NCBI GenBank assembly: GCA_032718475.1
Contig: JAUCBJ010007945.1
Coordinates: 1-62,000, forward strand
DNA: 62,000 nucleotides
From: Nemertoderma westbladi
Lineage: Eukaryota > Xenacoelomorpha > Nemertodermatida > Nemertodermatidae
Direction of reading: 5' to 3'
Below, one piece after another: positions 21,246 through 32,885 of the stretch. A program made the position numbers and the translations under genes. Each line of letters begins with the position of its first letter. Position 1 is the stretch's first letter. Below the pieces are notes generated by a model that was not told where the DNA came from, did no database searches, and saw nothing but the letters and a program-made list of their open reading frames with translations.

Positions 21246-21579
21246 GAAAAAAAATATCGCATCATAGTACCGGTCAGCCGGTTACATATATCACATCACA
21301 ATTATAGAATAATAAAATAATTGTTTGGACAGAATACTGAAACCACTAAAATAACTATCTTTAGCTTTAAATGCATGAAAAATATACCGAGTGAAATTTA
21401 ATATTGTTACAGCAGTCATTGGCATTGGCAGTTGGCACGTAGCAGTCATTGGCAGTTGACACGTGGCACCCATTAACTCTACAGACTTGTAGGGCCTACA
21501 AAGTGCAGAAGTGGGATATGTTGCAGTTGCATACGGTTACCAGGTTACAGGTGAGAACGTACCGGTACCAGGTACATCG

Positions 21580-21630
21580 GTTAAAACGTACCCGATCAAT
21601 AACGTACCCACATTTCGGGTACGTTTTAAC
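21580..21630. other. Perfect 16-bp inverted repeat
   Basis: GTTAAAACGTACCCGA (21,580-21,595) and its reverse complement (21,615-21,630) flank a 19-base loop. Copied at 25,803-25,853. The core AAAACGTACCC recurs at about 26,329 and 26,352, and inverted at about 26,385, so it may be the end of another small DNA element. Confidence 0.8.
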
Positions 21631-21735
21631 TTAGGGATCCTCAAGACATTATTAGGCTATAGTCATCCTACTGTCCTAACAAAACTTCCTACAACCAATC
21701 AATATCGTTAGTTCCGGAGATTTGGAGCAGGTTAA

Positions 21736-21881
21736 CTACTACTACTACTACTACTAGGATCGGCATGCTGCATTGCAGCTGCATTTTTAAGAATGCTGTG
21801 CCGGCTTGTCAACAAAATTGCACCGCCACAACTCCCTATCACCCATGACATTTGCTAGATCATCCGCATCTTTAAGGCCAG
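21736..21881 (-). pseudogene. RTE-type LINE 3' end (family RTE-2), clipped by the duplication joint
   Basis: The minus strand reads the end of the RTE-2 C-terminal domain, the non-coding tail GCAGCTGCAATGCAGCATGC, and a (TAG)n tail at 21,736-21,757. It stops at the tandem-duplication joint. The fuller copy is at 25,959-26,230. Confidence 0.75.
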
Positions 21882-24800
21882 TCATGGCTCTGTGGTTATC
21901 GGAAGAGAGCCGACGGCGTTTCTGCTATCAGGAGCTCCTCTAAAACATAGGAGAGCCTTTAAGGTGGCCTTCGAAGGTCTGGTAGACCACCCGGGGCTAA
22001 AGGGCGAGTCGGTGTACTACGATAGCCAACACCTAGTGGACAGAGAGGTGGACACACCTTACAAGAGGTGGAGGAAGTTGGAAGCGGATAGAGGTGGGCT
22101 TCTTTAATATCAATCCGGGAGCCCACCAGGAGATTATCAAGAGGAGACTGCCATTCACATATCAGGAGGTAGCGACAACAGCATCATATGGAGGAGTCAT
22201 CAACACTCAGAGATACTTGGATAGATGGTCGCGAGAGAACAGGGTCGAGTTCAGGGACTTTCTGGTGGAACACGTGCCGCGGGCGATGAAAATGATCCTG
22301 TGGGACACTACCAGGGGGAAGCAGGAGGGACATTCGGAGGGACCACCTGCAGAGCGTTACCGGGAGTTGATAACACCAGCGCCCAAAGAACCGACGACGG
22401 GGCTTAGCAAGACGGTAACGGCAAGAATGATAAGTCTCAGGGAGGACAAGCCATAGGGAAGGAAGCGGCCCAGACAAGACGATGACAGGGGCAAAGAACT
22501 TAGATGGTTCCCGAAGACAGGAGGAGCAAACTAGAACTAAGGGACAGAAATGTGGGTGTGTCTGGAAGGCACCACATGTAGAGTAAAATACGAACTCCTA
22601 AGTGCAAATAATTAAGTGCAATTAGTATGTACGTATGTAGATAATTAACCAATATAAATATATAATCAATGGAAGTACTATAGTCATATATAACCTTTTC
22701 CAATTAGCTACTGGGATTGGGGACCACTTGACTACGATAGTAGGACGAGGCTCTAGATGGATCTCACTGACATGATGTATACATGCGTGGGACCCGATGA
22801 GAGTGGCAGCGGGGAAGTATGGGAAGGAGGTGTTGACATGTGAGGGAGTGAAAGCAGTGCAATTCAAGTGTGGGGAGCGAGAAGTGAGAGAGGAAGAGTC
22901 CCAAGAGACCAAGTGAGAGTAAGGGACAGCGAGGTCTGTGAGAAAGATTAGAGTAAGGTTGAAGAAAATTGTGTAGAGAGTGAGTACCTTGGCAAACAGA
23001 AGAACAAGAGCAACACCTTGGTGCAACATAGCTCGCGATTGCACCAAGGAGGGGTAGTAATAACACACCCAGGGGGGGGGGGGCGGTCTGGAAAGCCGAC
23101 CCGAGAAAAGAACTCCACCCCACACCCGATATGAGATTGGGTTCCAGCGGAATTGAAGCGCACTTAAGGTTGATGCTATCTTCTCACCGGGAAGATAGCA
23201 TGGGGGAGTGTAAGCAGATTCAATTCCCTTCATTCTCCACCCTAAAATGGGACCAGTGGTATTTTACCAATATAGTTGGCGATACGAGATTACCAATAAT
23301 AATCTCGCCTCATAACCAACTCGGGGGGGGGGGGGGGGGGATACAGGCCCTAAAGCCACAAGGAGAGGTGAGAGGTCAAACCACCTCACAGGGAGAACAT
23401 GGCTAGTAGAGGCTAGCGGCAGGGGGTAACACTCACAAGGAGTGCCAAAGTGACAATTAGTATATAAGCCAATTTAGCGGGTTATAGTTTTTAACCATCA
23501 CTTGCATCACTTGCATCACTTTATTGGTAACGTCATTTATCACTATACACACTGATGTTGTAATCCTGTATTGCGAATTCTATCATATACTGTAACTGAT
23601 TCTGTGCTATTAATATTATCATTGGAACATTAACATCGAGAAACACAAACTCTGTTATTTTTCCCCAATGGGCTACGAGTGCAAGGTTCCCCGCCTCTGG
23701 TACCTGGTAATGGCTCTCCACCACCAAAACGTCGCAAGCAACCCCCCCCCCCCCCCCCCCCAAGAAGAAAAAGACCTAGAAATGAACGTTATTTTTTCTG
23801 GTCACTTTTTATTACGGCTATTTTACTTTATATGACTTATATTCCTACTTTATATTATACTGAAAATAACTAAGTGGTACCTTCAATAATTCATTTAGTT
23901 TAATTTTGTTCATGAGCTGAGATATTTTATATGCTAGATATGTCTTGTATATAATTTGAGTTTGCTATAATTGATTTATATATTTTACATGCTTTCTATG
24001 TATAATTTGAGCTTGTCCCTTTGTCTTTGTCACTGTGCTAGCTAAGTGAATGGAAGCGGTGTAAATGCAAATGTGTTCTTTGTGATGTTAGCTTACGTAT
24101 TTTGCTCAATTTAAGTTTAAGGTTCCATTTTTATTGATAAGGTTAATTGCATCATAATATTCTATATTTCTTAACTCAAAACCGTTAATTGTGACATTGA
24201 CGCCATCTAATGTCGTTATATACATAATCAGCTTAGCTTGAATGCCTTATTTGTGATGTCTAGGTGGCGCTACTGTACATTTCTTTGTAGGTATAAATGC
24301 TATGGACCCAATTCCCTATAACCACTCTTACTATTACCATTGATATTAATTGTTTAGTGGAGTTATACTTATCCATGTAAAGTAAAGGGTAAAAACCCCG
24401 GTCAACTTTAATTGACTGGAGATTATTACTTTATATTTATCTGTTCCTATTGTCTATAATTATGTTATTATTAGTTTGGTTATAATTATTTGTTATGATA
24501 TTTGATATCGTACTGGTAAATTAAATTTATTTGCTTCTGTTATTGGATTAATATAATATCGCTGATACCCCGAGATCAGAGACATTTTCTAGACACCAAA
24601 CCCAGGTAGGTCTCTATAGCTAAGCATTATTGATAACCTGGACAATTGTGTCAGATTTATATGTATTGTCTTGCCTCTAACTCCAATAATTAATCTATGG
24701 CGATATTTCTGACCTGTAATGCAAATGAAGCTCTTAATATTAATAACACCATGATTGAGAGTTGTTATAAATTGAATACCGTAGTAATAATAATATAAAC

Positions 24801-26104
24801 AGATATATAATAGTCACAATACGTTTCCCCTAAAGGGAAACACAATCGCCAGACTTGATCCCTTACATAAATAATTAGTCGGACATTTACTTATTGTATT
24901 GTGCCGCCACACCCTCGTGGTACTGTATATTAGTGGAATATAATAGATGATCAATTACCGTTATAGACTGAGCTAAACATTGAGCAAATCAATACAATTG
25001 TGGGGAAGAGGGAATAAAAGTGATTCACTAGGATGGCCTTCCATTGAAGGTACACTAGCGGCATTACCATTTCAGTGTTTCAGACTGGGTGTTTTACTCG
25101 CATTCTTGTGTGCTCTACAAATCAATCGGAAAGAGTTAAAATATATAAAATAGAGGTTAAAAACGTATTTTTTCTCAAATGCGCTAACAATATTGTTAAA
25201 TCAGTAAATACTGTAGAAGATACAAAAAAATACAACGGCCAGGAGTAAAAATAAACTAGGGAAATTTAACCGGGGATGGATTTGCACAGCATGAAAATTT
25301 ATAAATGTAGGGGTGAGTTTTCACTGGAGGGGGTTAAAATACACTATGCCTACCGGTAGGGAAAATACACCCCGGGCTGCTGGGAGTGAGAATACACTAG
25401 GGAATTTTAGCCAGCGGGTGGTTTTGCATGGGGAGTGAAATTTCTCTGTTACACTAGTAGGCCTACAAGAAAAAAAATATCGCATCATAGTACCGGTCAG
25501 CCGGTTACATATATCACATCACAATTATAGAATAATAAAATAATTGTTTGGACAGAATACTGAAACCACTAAAATAACTATCTTTAGCTTTAAATGCATG
25601 AAAAATATACCGAGTGAAATTTAATATTGTTACAGCAGTCATTGGCATTGGCAGTTGGCACGTAGCAGTCATTGGCAGTTGACACGTGGCACCCATTAAC
25701 TCTACAGACTTGTAGGGCCTACAAAGTGCAGAAGTGGGATATGTTGCAGTTGCATACGGTTACCAGGTTACAGGTGAGAACGTACCGGTACCAGGTACAT
25801 CGGTTAAAACGTACCCGATCAATAACGTACCCACATTTCGGGTACGTTTTAACTTAGGGATCCTCAAGACATTATTAGGCTATAGTCATCCTACTGTCCT
25901 AACAAAACTTCCTACAACCAATCAATATCGTTAGTTCCGGAGATTTGGAGCAGGTTAACTACTACTACTACTACTACTAGGATCGGCATGCTGCATTGCA
26001 GCTGCATTTTTAAGAATGCTGTGCCGGCTTGTCAACAAAATTGCACCGCCACAACTCCCTATCACCCATGACATTTGCTAGATCATCCGCATCTTTAAGG
26101 CCAG
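21882..26104. repeat. Tandem duplication, unit 2 (4,223 bp)
   Basis: Second copy of 17,661-21,881 in the same orientation. It contains the unknown ORF frames (21,892-22,107 and 22,094-22,456), the hairpins, the truncated 3' LTR (23,443-23,670), the C20 run, repeat R (24,062-25,468) and the RTE-2 tail. The joint GGCCAG|TCATGG shows one base of shared sequence at most, as expected for end joining or replication slippage rather than recombination between long repeats. Confidence 0.93.
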
Positions 26105-26230
26105 TGTCCTTTAAGATGCGTCTCAAGAAAGTCATGGGCTGTCCACCATGCTTATTCACTCCATGAGGCTGCCAAAGTACAAGATTATGCACTGGCTGGT
26201 CCTCACGGCGAAAGCAATGTCCTGCAAAGG
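25959..26230 (-). pseudogene. RTE-2 LINE, 3' fragment
   Basis: The minus strand encodes the C-terminal zinc-finger-like end of an RTE-type protein (LWQPHGVNKHGGQPMTFL ... LWRCNFVDKPAQHS, stop), then the tail and (TAG)n. The 5' side breaks off at GCAAAG (about 26,229). Closely related copies are at 47,900-48,290 (plus) and 59,060-59,705 (minus). Confidence 0.85.
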
Positions 26231-26457
26231 TTAACAGTGACGAATTAATCTAACCAAAACAATAAACGATAGTCAATACCAGAATAGCACAGGTTACAGT
26301 TTATTTTGCTATTTATTTTTTACTACCAAAACGTACCCAATGCATCATTGTTAAAACGTACCCAGTATCTGACTGTCTGAGTATTCGGGTACGTTTTCGT
26401 CTGTTCGTTTAGGTATGTTTTAACCAGACTGCTTTTTTGCTATTTTCACTTGTTCCC
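26231..26457. other. Spacer with a single unit related to the 68-bp satellite
   Basis: At 26,243-26,302 the minus strand reads CTGTAACCTGTG ... CGTTTATTGTTTTGGTTAG, matching the core of the foldback element at 8,215-8,260 and the satellite at 50,183-51,065. AAAACGTACCC motifs follow. Confidence 0.65.
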
Positions 26458-26465
26458 GTTGCATA

Positions 26466-27337
26466 CCAGGTTGGAATTCATACTGCAAAACTCGAACGCG
26501 TACCTGCGCGAATGACTGCAAACCAGATGCGCGTTGCGCGTTTGGGTGAGACAGGTGCGCATTCGGGTGAGAAAGGTGCGCGTTGCGCGTTTGGGTGAGA
26601 CAGGTGCGCATTCGGGTGAGACAGGTGCGCGTTTGTGGTTTGGGTGAGACAGGTGCGCGTTCGGGTGAGACAGGTGCGCGTTGCGCCTCAGTGCGCAGCT
26701 CTGATGCGCGCCACAAATTAATTGAAATCACGAAAATACACAAAAAAATTTCGCTCGCTTCGCTCGCGTTATTTCTCATCTCCAATTCTTCAAACTGTCA
26801 AATCATTTCTCCATAATACTTTCATACTAATACTAATACTAATACTAATAATTTCAACTACAGTGACAGTACTCTATTGTTATTAGGCCTATGCCTATCA
26901 GCCTATTGCCTATGTTACGTTAGTAAACAGGTAAAGTTAGAAAGTAACAATGTATTATAAGTATGACTTAACTATTGCATATTTATTCAAATTTTATACA
27001 GTAGAGTAATGTATTTTCAAATGTAAATGTAGTGGATTCAAAAAATATTTTTTAATATTAACAATTTTGATGTTGCAAAAATTACATGTATTATGTAGAT
27101 TCAACGTACAGACAGACAGCCGTACTAAGATAAGCTTAAAACGCTCAAAGCTGTAAAATAGGAATGTAAAATTGTTCATATGACCTGCACGATTTTTTGA
27201 GATATGCATGACATGAGCTGCGCGATTTTGTTTGGATTATGACATATGATGAGGTGCGCGACGAGCCAATTTCAGGTGCGCGGTGATTTCAAAACAACAA
27301 AGCGTACCTGCGCGCTCATGCATGAATTCCAACCTGG
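26466..27337. mobile_element. hAT-like miniature element 1
   Basis: 872 bp with 16-bp inverted ends CCAGGTTGGAATTCAT and an 8-bp target duplication GTTGCATA (26,458-26,465 and 27,338-27,345). The subterminal region at about 26,525-26,700 is an array of TTCGGGTGAGACAGGTGCGC-type units rich in TGCGCG. GTGCGCG motifs also occur near the other end. No transposase. Eight-base duplications suggest the hAT superfamily. Confidence 0.8.
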
Positions 27338-27346
27338 GTTGCATAC

Positions 27347-28150
27347 TAGGGCTCGATCGGAGCTCCGGCCTCCGGCTCCGGCTCCGGCCATTTTGGCACC
27401 TCCGGCTCCTGCTCCGGCTCCGGTAAAAATATTGCCGGAGTAAATTTTTTAATAAAGTATTATATTTCGTGCATATTCTAATCTGAACAATTATTTACAC
27501 TATCAGACTAGGCCTATACGTACTGTAGTACAGCTTCAATATCAAGCATAATACTGCAGTATTTACTTAGTCAATGACTGACTGACTGTACTGCAGTACT
27601 GGTACTGGCCAGCTGGCTGACTAGCAGACTATTACAGATAGGCCCTACTGTAAAAAATTGTTGTAAATGCTATGATTGTACACTGTACCACTGCAGCCAT
27701 TTACTGACTGTCATGCCAGCATAATGTACTGCAGTAGGCCTACTGGCAGACTGGTACACGTATTGACGTATGGCTGTACGGTAGGCCTACAGCGGTAGGC
27801 TACCTACAGTACTGCAGTACACACCTCTACCACAGTTAGACAGTTAGTGAGTTAGGTACTGTAGGTAATTTTTAGCCGTCAGCATCAGGCCGTCTGTCCG
27901 TGATAAATTAATTACCGGTACTTAAATTTTAAATTGAAAATTCGTAAATCTATAAATTATGAAATTAATTAGACCTACAGTACAGCAGTATGATTGATCA
28001 TGAGCGATTGGCGAACGATAACCATACTTTATTTTTTTTAAATAAATAATTAAACTTTTAAAATTTTTGAAAAACTCCGGCTCCTGCTCCGGCTCCGGCC
28101 AAATTGTCCAACTCCGGCTCCGGCCAAATCCCAACTCCGATCGAGCCCTA
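27347..28150. mobile_element. hAT-like miniature element 2
   Basis: 804 bp with perfect 16-bp inverted ends TAGGGCTCGATCGGAG and an 8-bp target duplication TTGCATAC (27,339-27,346 and 28,151-28,158). Inside both ends are arrays of CTCCGG/GGCTCC hexamers. The middle is AT-rich with many CTGCAGTAC and GTAGGCCTAC palindromes. No transposase. It abuts hAT-like element 1, using the same target shifted by one base. Confidence 0.85.
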
Positions 28151-28158
28151 TTGCATAC

Positions 28159-28859
28159 CGGTTGCGGTTGCCGGTACCTACTACCTGTACGCTGTACCTA
28201 GACAGCTAGAAATTTACTGCGTAAACTATCTGACTATTGTACTGACTACTGACAGACTGATTGCATAGGCCTAGGCTATAACGTAGGCCTATAAGTAAGA
28301 AATTAAATTCGCTTTCAATTGAATAATTATTGCAGATAGCACAAATATGTTCTTCGCGTGGCTTCTTGCAATATCAGAATATTGTACCATCTATAGGTAC
28401 TGCTCTTGCTCTACCCTGCCAGCCTGCTACCCGTTTAATACAAAGTCTATGTACAGACTGACAGATGTAACCATGTAATGAGCAACGAAATTGAGCGACC
28501 GTAAGACTAAATGTTTACTCAAGTCAGCAAGTCTCCAAGTGCTGTAAATACAACGACTGAACGAAGTACAGAAGTCTGGAAGTAGAGTAGGCCTACCAAA
28601 AATATCCTTGACAACTCCCTTTCGTCTAGTAGGCCTACCGGTCTGCCGGTACTGTAGTAGTGCAGTACCGGTTGCCGGTAGTGAAAGTGTAATACTGTAG
28701 CTGTGTAGGCAGTCTGACCTTTACTTTTGTATGAATTGGTAATTTATTCGTACCGGTATTCGTTCTCTGATTTTGGCTAAGACAGACAGTACAGCAGTAA
28801 CAGTAACAGTACACCTAACTGTCACACAGATGTTGGCAGACAAGAATACAATAAGTACG
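28159..28859. other. Palindrome-rich intergenic sequence
   Basis: No gene. TACCGGTA-, TAGGCCTA- and CAGTACTG-type self-complementary words are frequent (for example 28,262-28,290, 28,630-28,680). Confidence 0.4.
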
Positions 28860-30806
28860 CCCAGGCTTTAAAGAAGGCTCTATATAGGGTTCAAATATGT
28901 AAACTCAAAACGGAAAGTTAAATCTGGTATATCCGCTCTTAAGATAAATGGCAAAATTATTATTGATGATGTAACGAGAGCAAATATATTTTCTAGCATT
29001 TTTTCAGAAAATTTCACAAAAGATAATCATACAGTGCCTTCCTTTCCCGAGAAGAGTTCCACATAATGTTAATAAATGTACTATTGATTTTTCTCCAGAT
29101 GCTATTTATTCTGTGCTTAGAAAACTAGATGGGAAATTGAGTAGAACTCCAGATGGAGTACCCAGTTATATTTTTTCGAAACTTCCAAGGTGTTTATCTA
29201 TTCCATTATCAGTTATTTTTAACGTATCTTTCTGTACAAGTGCATTGCCTACAGTTTGGCGCACAGCCTTAATTATACCGTTGTTTAAAAAAGATGATCA
29301 TACTAATCCTTATAATTATAGACCGGTCTCTCTCACATGTGTCAGTTGTAAGATTATGGAGATTTGCATAAAAAATGAAATCTTAGATTATCTACGTGCA
29401 AATAATATTATAAGTAGGGCACAGCATGGTTTTGTAAAACGTCGTAGCACATGTACACAACTATTAGAGTAAACCAATAATTGGTTCAAATTATTAGATG
29501 ATCGTAACGATGTAGATATAATATACGTTGACTGTGCAAACTTCATTCGACTCTGTAGTTCATTCTAAGTTAATTTGTAAACTTTTAAGTTACGGTATTA
29601 GTGGTAATTTATTACTTTGGATCAGTGCTTTCTTATCAAATCGTACGCAAAGTGTGATTGTAGGTACATCTATTTCGGTTCAAACTAATGTCATATCTGG
29701 TACTGTGCAAGGAAGTGTTTTGGGGCCATTATTATTTTTACTTTACGTAAACGAGTTACCAGAAATATTAGGCAGCAATTACGTTAGTTGTAAATTATTT
29801 GCTGACGATCTGAAATTATACTGTAACTCTTCTATGAGTCACCTATTGAGTCTAGCTCTTAAGGATCTGGAATACTGGACTCAGCAGTGGCAGATTAAAA
29901 TAGCGGCTCATAAATGCTCTGTGGTCTGTGCTTCATATCAGTACAGGTAGAATAGATTGTAATTACAGTAATGAATACCATCTATGTGGTTCAAAATTGA
30001 GATATGATACATCTTGTAGGGATCTGGGTATAACTATAAGTAGTGTAGTGATTTAAAGTTTAACTTATACTTTATGGAGCAGGTGAAGAAGGCGTATAAA
30101 ATAGTTAATATGATATTCAGATGTTTTCATACTGGTAATTTAAACGCAATTCTTACCCTGCGACCTATTCTAGAATACTGTACTCCGGTTAGCTCACCCT
30201 TTCACTTTGGTACAATTGATTTAATTGAGCGTCTCCAACGGTACTTTACTCGTAGACTTTTTGCCCGTTGTAACTTAGGCCGTACAAGTTATCTAAACAG
30301 GCTGAGAATCTTAGAACTACAGCCTTTAGAAGTACGAAGACATATTTTTGATCTTACAATGACTTACAACATTCTACATCAACTTGTTGATCTACCACAA
30401 GAAATTTTTTTTACTTTTGCAAATACGGTGCGGTGCAATCGAGGACATTCTTATAAACTTTTTAAACGTTTTACTAGATTAGAGATAACTACTGTAAGTA
30501 TTCCTATTCAAACCGTGTAGTAAGTGTATGGAACGATTTACCGTCAGACGTAGTTATGGCAGTCAATATTAATGTTTTTAAGAACTTGTTAAAAAAAGTA
30601 GATCTTTTACCTTATTGTAGTTTTGATAGATTTTTGGATTAGTAATTTTTACGATATATAAGAAACATGTATTTTAGTATTTTAATTTAACGATATTTTT
30701 AAGTGGAATTGTTGCCCGTAAGTGTCCTTGTAACCTGGGTGATGTTCTCCCTTTTAATTAATTTTTATATGTTAATGATTAATAAAAGAGTGTATTATTA
30801 TTATTA
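28860..30806 (+). pseudogene. CR1/Jockey-type LINE, reverse transcriptase and C-terminus
   Basis: The frame at 29,113-29,472 holds early RT motifs (WRTALIIPLFKKDD, YRPVSLTCVSCKIMEICI, QHGFVKRRST). It breaks at a TAA (29,470). The frame at 29,528-29,950 continues with SGTVQGSVLGPLLFLLYVNEL and the catalytic LFADDLKLY box. The C-terminal domain follows at 30,074-30,520 and, in another frame, ends VWNDLPSDVV...FLD at about 30,641. An AATAAA at about 30,780 and a (TTA)n tail near 30,795 mark the 3' end. The 5' end, including the endonuclease, is missing. At least three frame breaks make it inactive. Confidence 0.85.
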
Positions 30807-31065
30807 ACTACCAGACATAGAACTGTATAACTATGTAGGGCCTACTACACACTACGGTTGGTTCCATTACCCTACATGAACAATTACGTCTACCTATCTA
30901 CTTACAATTACGCCAACCTATTTACTTACTAAGCGGGTTGTTATTTCCAATTTGATCTTTATACAGGCAGGAACAGGCTGTAGACTGGTAGAGGAGGGTT
31001 CCCCGCTCCTCGGCTTTAGATCCAAGAGCACCTTGGATCCTGAACAAACTTTAGATCTTGGGTGA
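30807..31065. other. Spacer
   Basis: No gene seen. It contains CTTTAGATCCAAGAGCACCTTGGATCC, an imperfect palindrome region that leads into the small tandem repeat. Confidence 0.35.
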
Positions 31066-31190
31066 ACTTAGATCCGCATCCCATACGAACTTAGATCCTC
31101 CCCATACGAACTTAGATCCTCCCCATACGAACTTGATCCTTCCCATACGAACTTAGATCCTCAATATACGAACTTAGATCCCTTGCATGT
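31066..31190. repeat. 21-bp tandem repeat (catacgaacttagatcctcc)
   Basis: About six units of CATACGAACTTAGATCCTCC with small changes. One isolated GAACTTAGATCC recurs at about 31,288. Confidence 0.8.
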
Positions 31191-31624
31191 ATTGTGTTGT
31201 ATTGTAGCTGTCTGCTCTGTTAATGTGAAATGTCATTCCCATAGGCCAGCAGAACTTCTGTAAATATTATCACCCTTGAAGGGAAGCGAACTTAGATCCA
31301 ACCACCAATAATACATTGCAATGAATTAGTTATTAATTGGCAAATTATAGTTTGTAGGCGAGTCACTGATCGCAACAACTTTGAGTGTATGCGACTTAGC
31401 GACTTTGCATTAGATCATTACAAGTACTCTCCATACTCCATATGCTACTATTCCATAATAGGCCTACAGTAATATTGTATAATAAGTTAATAAATCAAAT
31501 TAACAAATCATCTCTCATTCTATCATTTGTATCAGTATAATACAGTAATAATAATAACTATAAACATTAGCTTTTCCTAGGTTTACATTTATTACTGCTA
31601 ATAGTAATAACTTTTGTTACCTGT
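31191..31624. other. AT-rich spacer
   Basis: No gene or clear repeat is seen. Confidence 0.4.
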
Positions 31625-32208
31625 ACTGTAAGCGATTCAATTCCCTTCATTCTCCACCCTAAAATGGGACCAGTGGCATTTTACCAATATAGTTGGCGAT
31701 ACTAGATTACCAATAATAATCTCGCCTCATAACCAACTCGGGGGGGGGGGGGGGGCGACACAGGCCCTAAAGCCACAGAGAGAGGTGAGAGGTCAAACCA
31801 CCTCGGAGGGAGAACACAGCTAGTAGAGGCTAGCGGCAGGGGGTAACACTCACAGGGAGTGCCAAAGTGACAATTAGTATATAAGCCAATAGCGGGCAGG
31901 GGAGCACGTGGGGAAAGACAGCAAAGCATCCATTGGGTAGCAAAAGGCCGAAGTACAGTAGAGGTGAAACCAATATCTATGTGTATCAATCATATAGTCA
32001 TCCTGATTACTGATTTACCGGTCAGTTCATTATCATATACTGTAACTGATACTGTGTTATTATTATCATTGGAACATTAACACCGAGAAACACAAACTCT
32101 GTTATTTTTCCCCAACGGCCTTCGGCCAAAAGGACACTAGCCCAGCAGACCAGCAGTTAAAGTGACGCGTATAAATCTTACCCGGTCGGGATCTCAGATC
32201 CCGTCACA
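31625..32208 (+). mobile_element. Family L LTR element, 3' end and LTR
   Basis: 31,625-31,859 matches the region just before the 3' LTR at 18,989-19,219, including the stem-loop and G run. The LTR at 31,860-32,208 begins TGCCAAAGTGAC and ends CCCGTCACA. It lacks about 110 bases present in the 5' LTR at 10,517 but keeps the right end that the 19,220 copy has lost. Internal genes are absent. Confidence 0.8.
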
Positions 32209-32254
32209 TGTACATTTAAAATTATTAAAGTTATTTAGTATATAAGTCATATAT

Positions 32255-32885
32255 AGGTCAGGTCAGGTCCCCAGATCCTGCTACCACTATGGCAGTAATG
32301 TGGTACTACCTGTAGCTGCCAGCCCAGTAGGGCAGGCCCGATAAGCATAGCCTATTCATTATTTAGTTGATCAAGAGTGTGTTGGTTCAGCCCCGTCAAC
32401 TACAGTAAATAAGTCATTGAGGGATATAGCGCCTAGGGCACCATTGAAGGCAAAGGCTTGATACGCATCTGCATTAGAGATGATACACGCCCCGCCATGT
32501 CTATACTGGATGCCCCTCTACCAGTGTTAGGTAACCTAACCCAGGAGGCACACTTGGTTCAGGGTGTAACAAAAGGACCCCTACAGTCGGCAGCAGGGCT
32601 GTAGGCCATGGATAGGCGGAAGGTAATCAACCAACGGCTAGACATGCTGACAAGGTCGGCGGAAGGTAATCAACCAACGGCGATCTACTGCGAAGACGCT
32701 TGTACTGTAGGAGTTGCGTCCACAAGCGGTTTACTCCCGCAACTGAAAGATATGAGTATGAGAACCCTCCAGGAGAAATACCGGCTCGGACGTCGCCCGG
32801 GTCAACAAGGACCGCGTCCCCCAGTGGTACACCAGGCTGGGGTCGATAAATAAAAGAAGACCGAGAAGAAAGAAGAACCAACCTG
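32255..32885 (+). other. 5' region of RTE-1 LINE
   Basis: Starts near a TCAGGTCAGGT motif that also opens the RTE-2 copy at 45,541. It contains GGCGGAAGGTAATCAACCAA twice (32,617 and 32,659) and a short frame (32,608-32,853, 81 codons) ending just before the main ORF, perhaps a small leader ORF. Boundaries are inferred. Confidence 0.5.

Larger units (their letters stand above)
17661..21881. repeat. Tandem duplication, unit 1 (4,221 bp)
   Basis: Starts TCATGGCTCTGTGG at 17,661. The same sequence restarts at 21,882. Offsets are 4,221 up to the G run at 19,102 and 4,223 after it. I see only two base differences (18,328 versus 22,549; about 19,967 versus 24,184) plus the two-base change in G-run length (16 versus 18). 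The unit holds the unknown ORF, the 3' end of the LTR element, repeat R and a clipped RTE tail. Confidence 0.93.

Noticed and set aside
17661-26104. Two haplotypes wrongly joined
   Set aside because: Not excluded, but only about two substitutions in 4.2 kb is less than expected between haplotypes of a marine invertebrate; recent duplication or same-haplotype artefact fits better.
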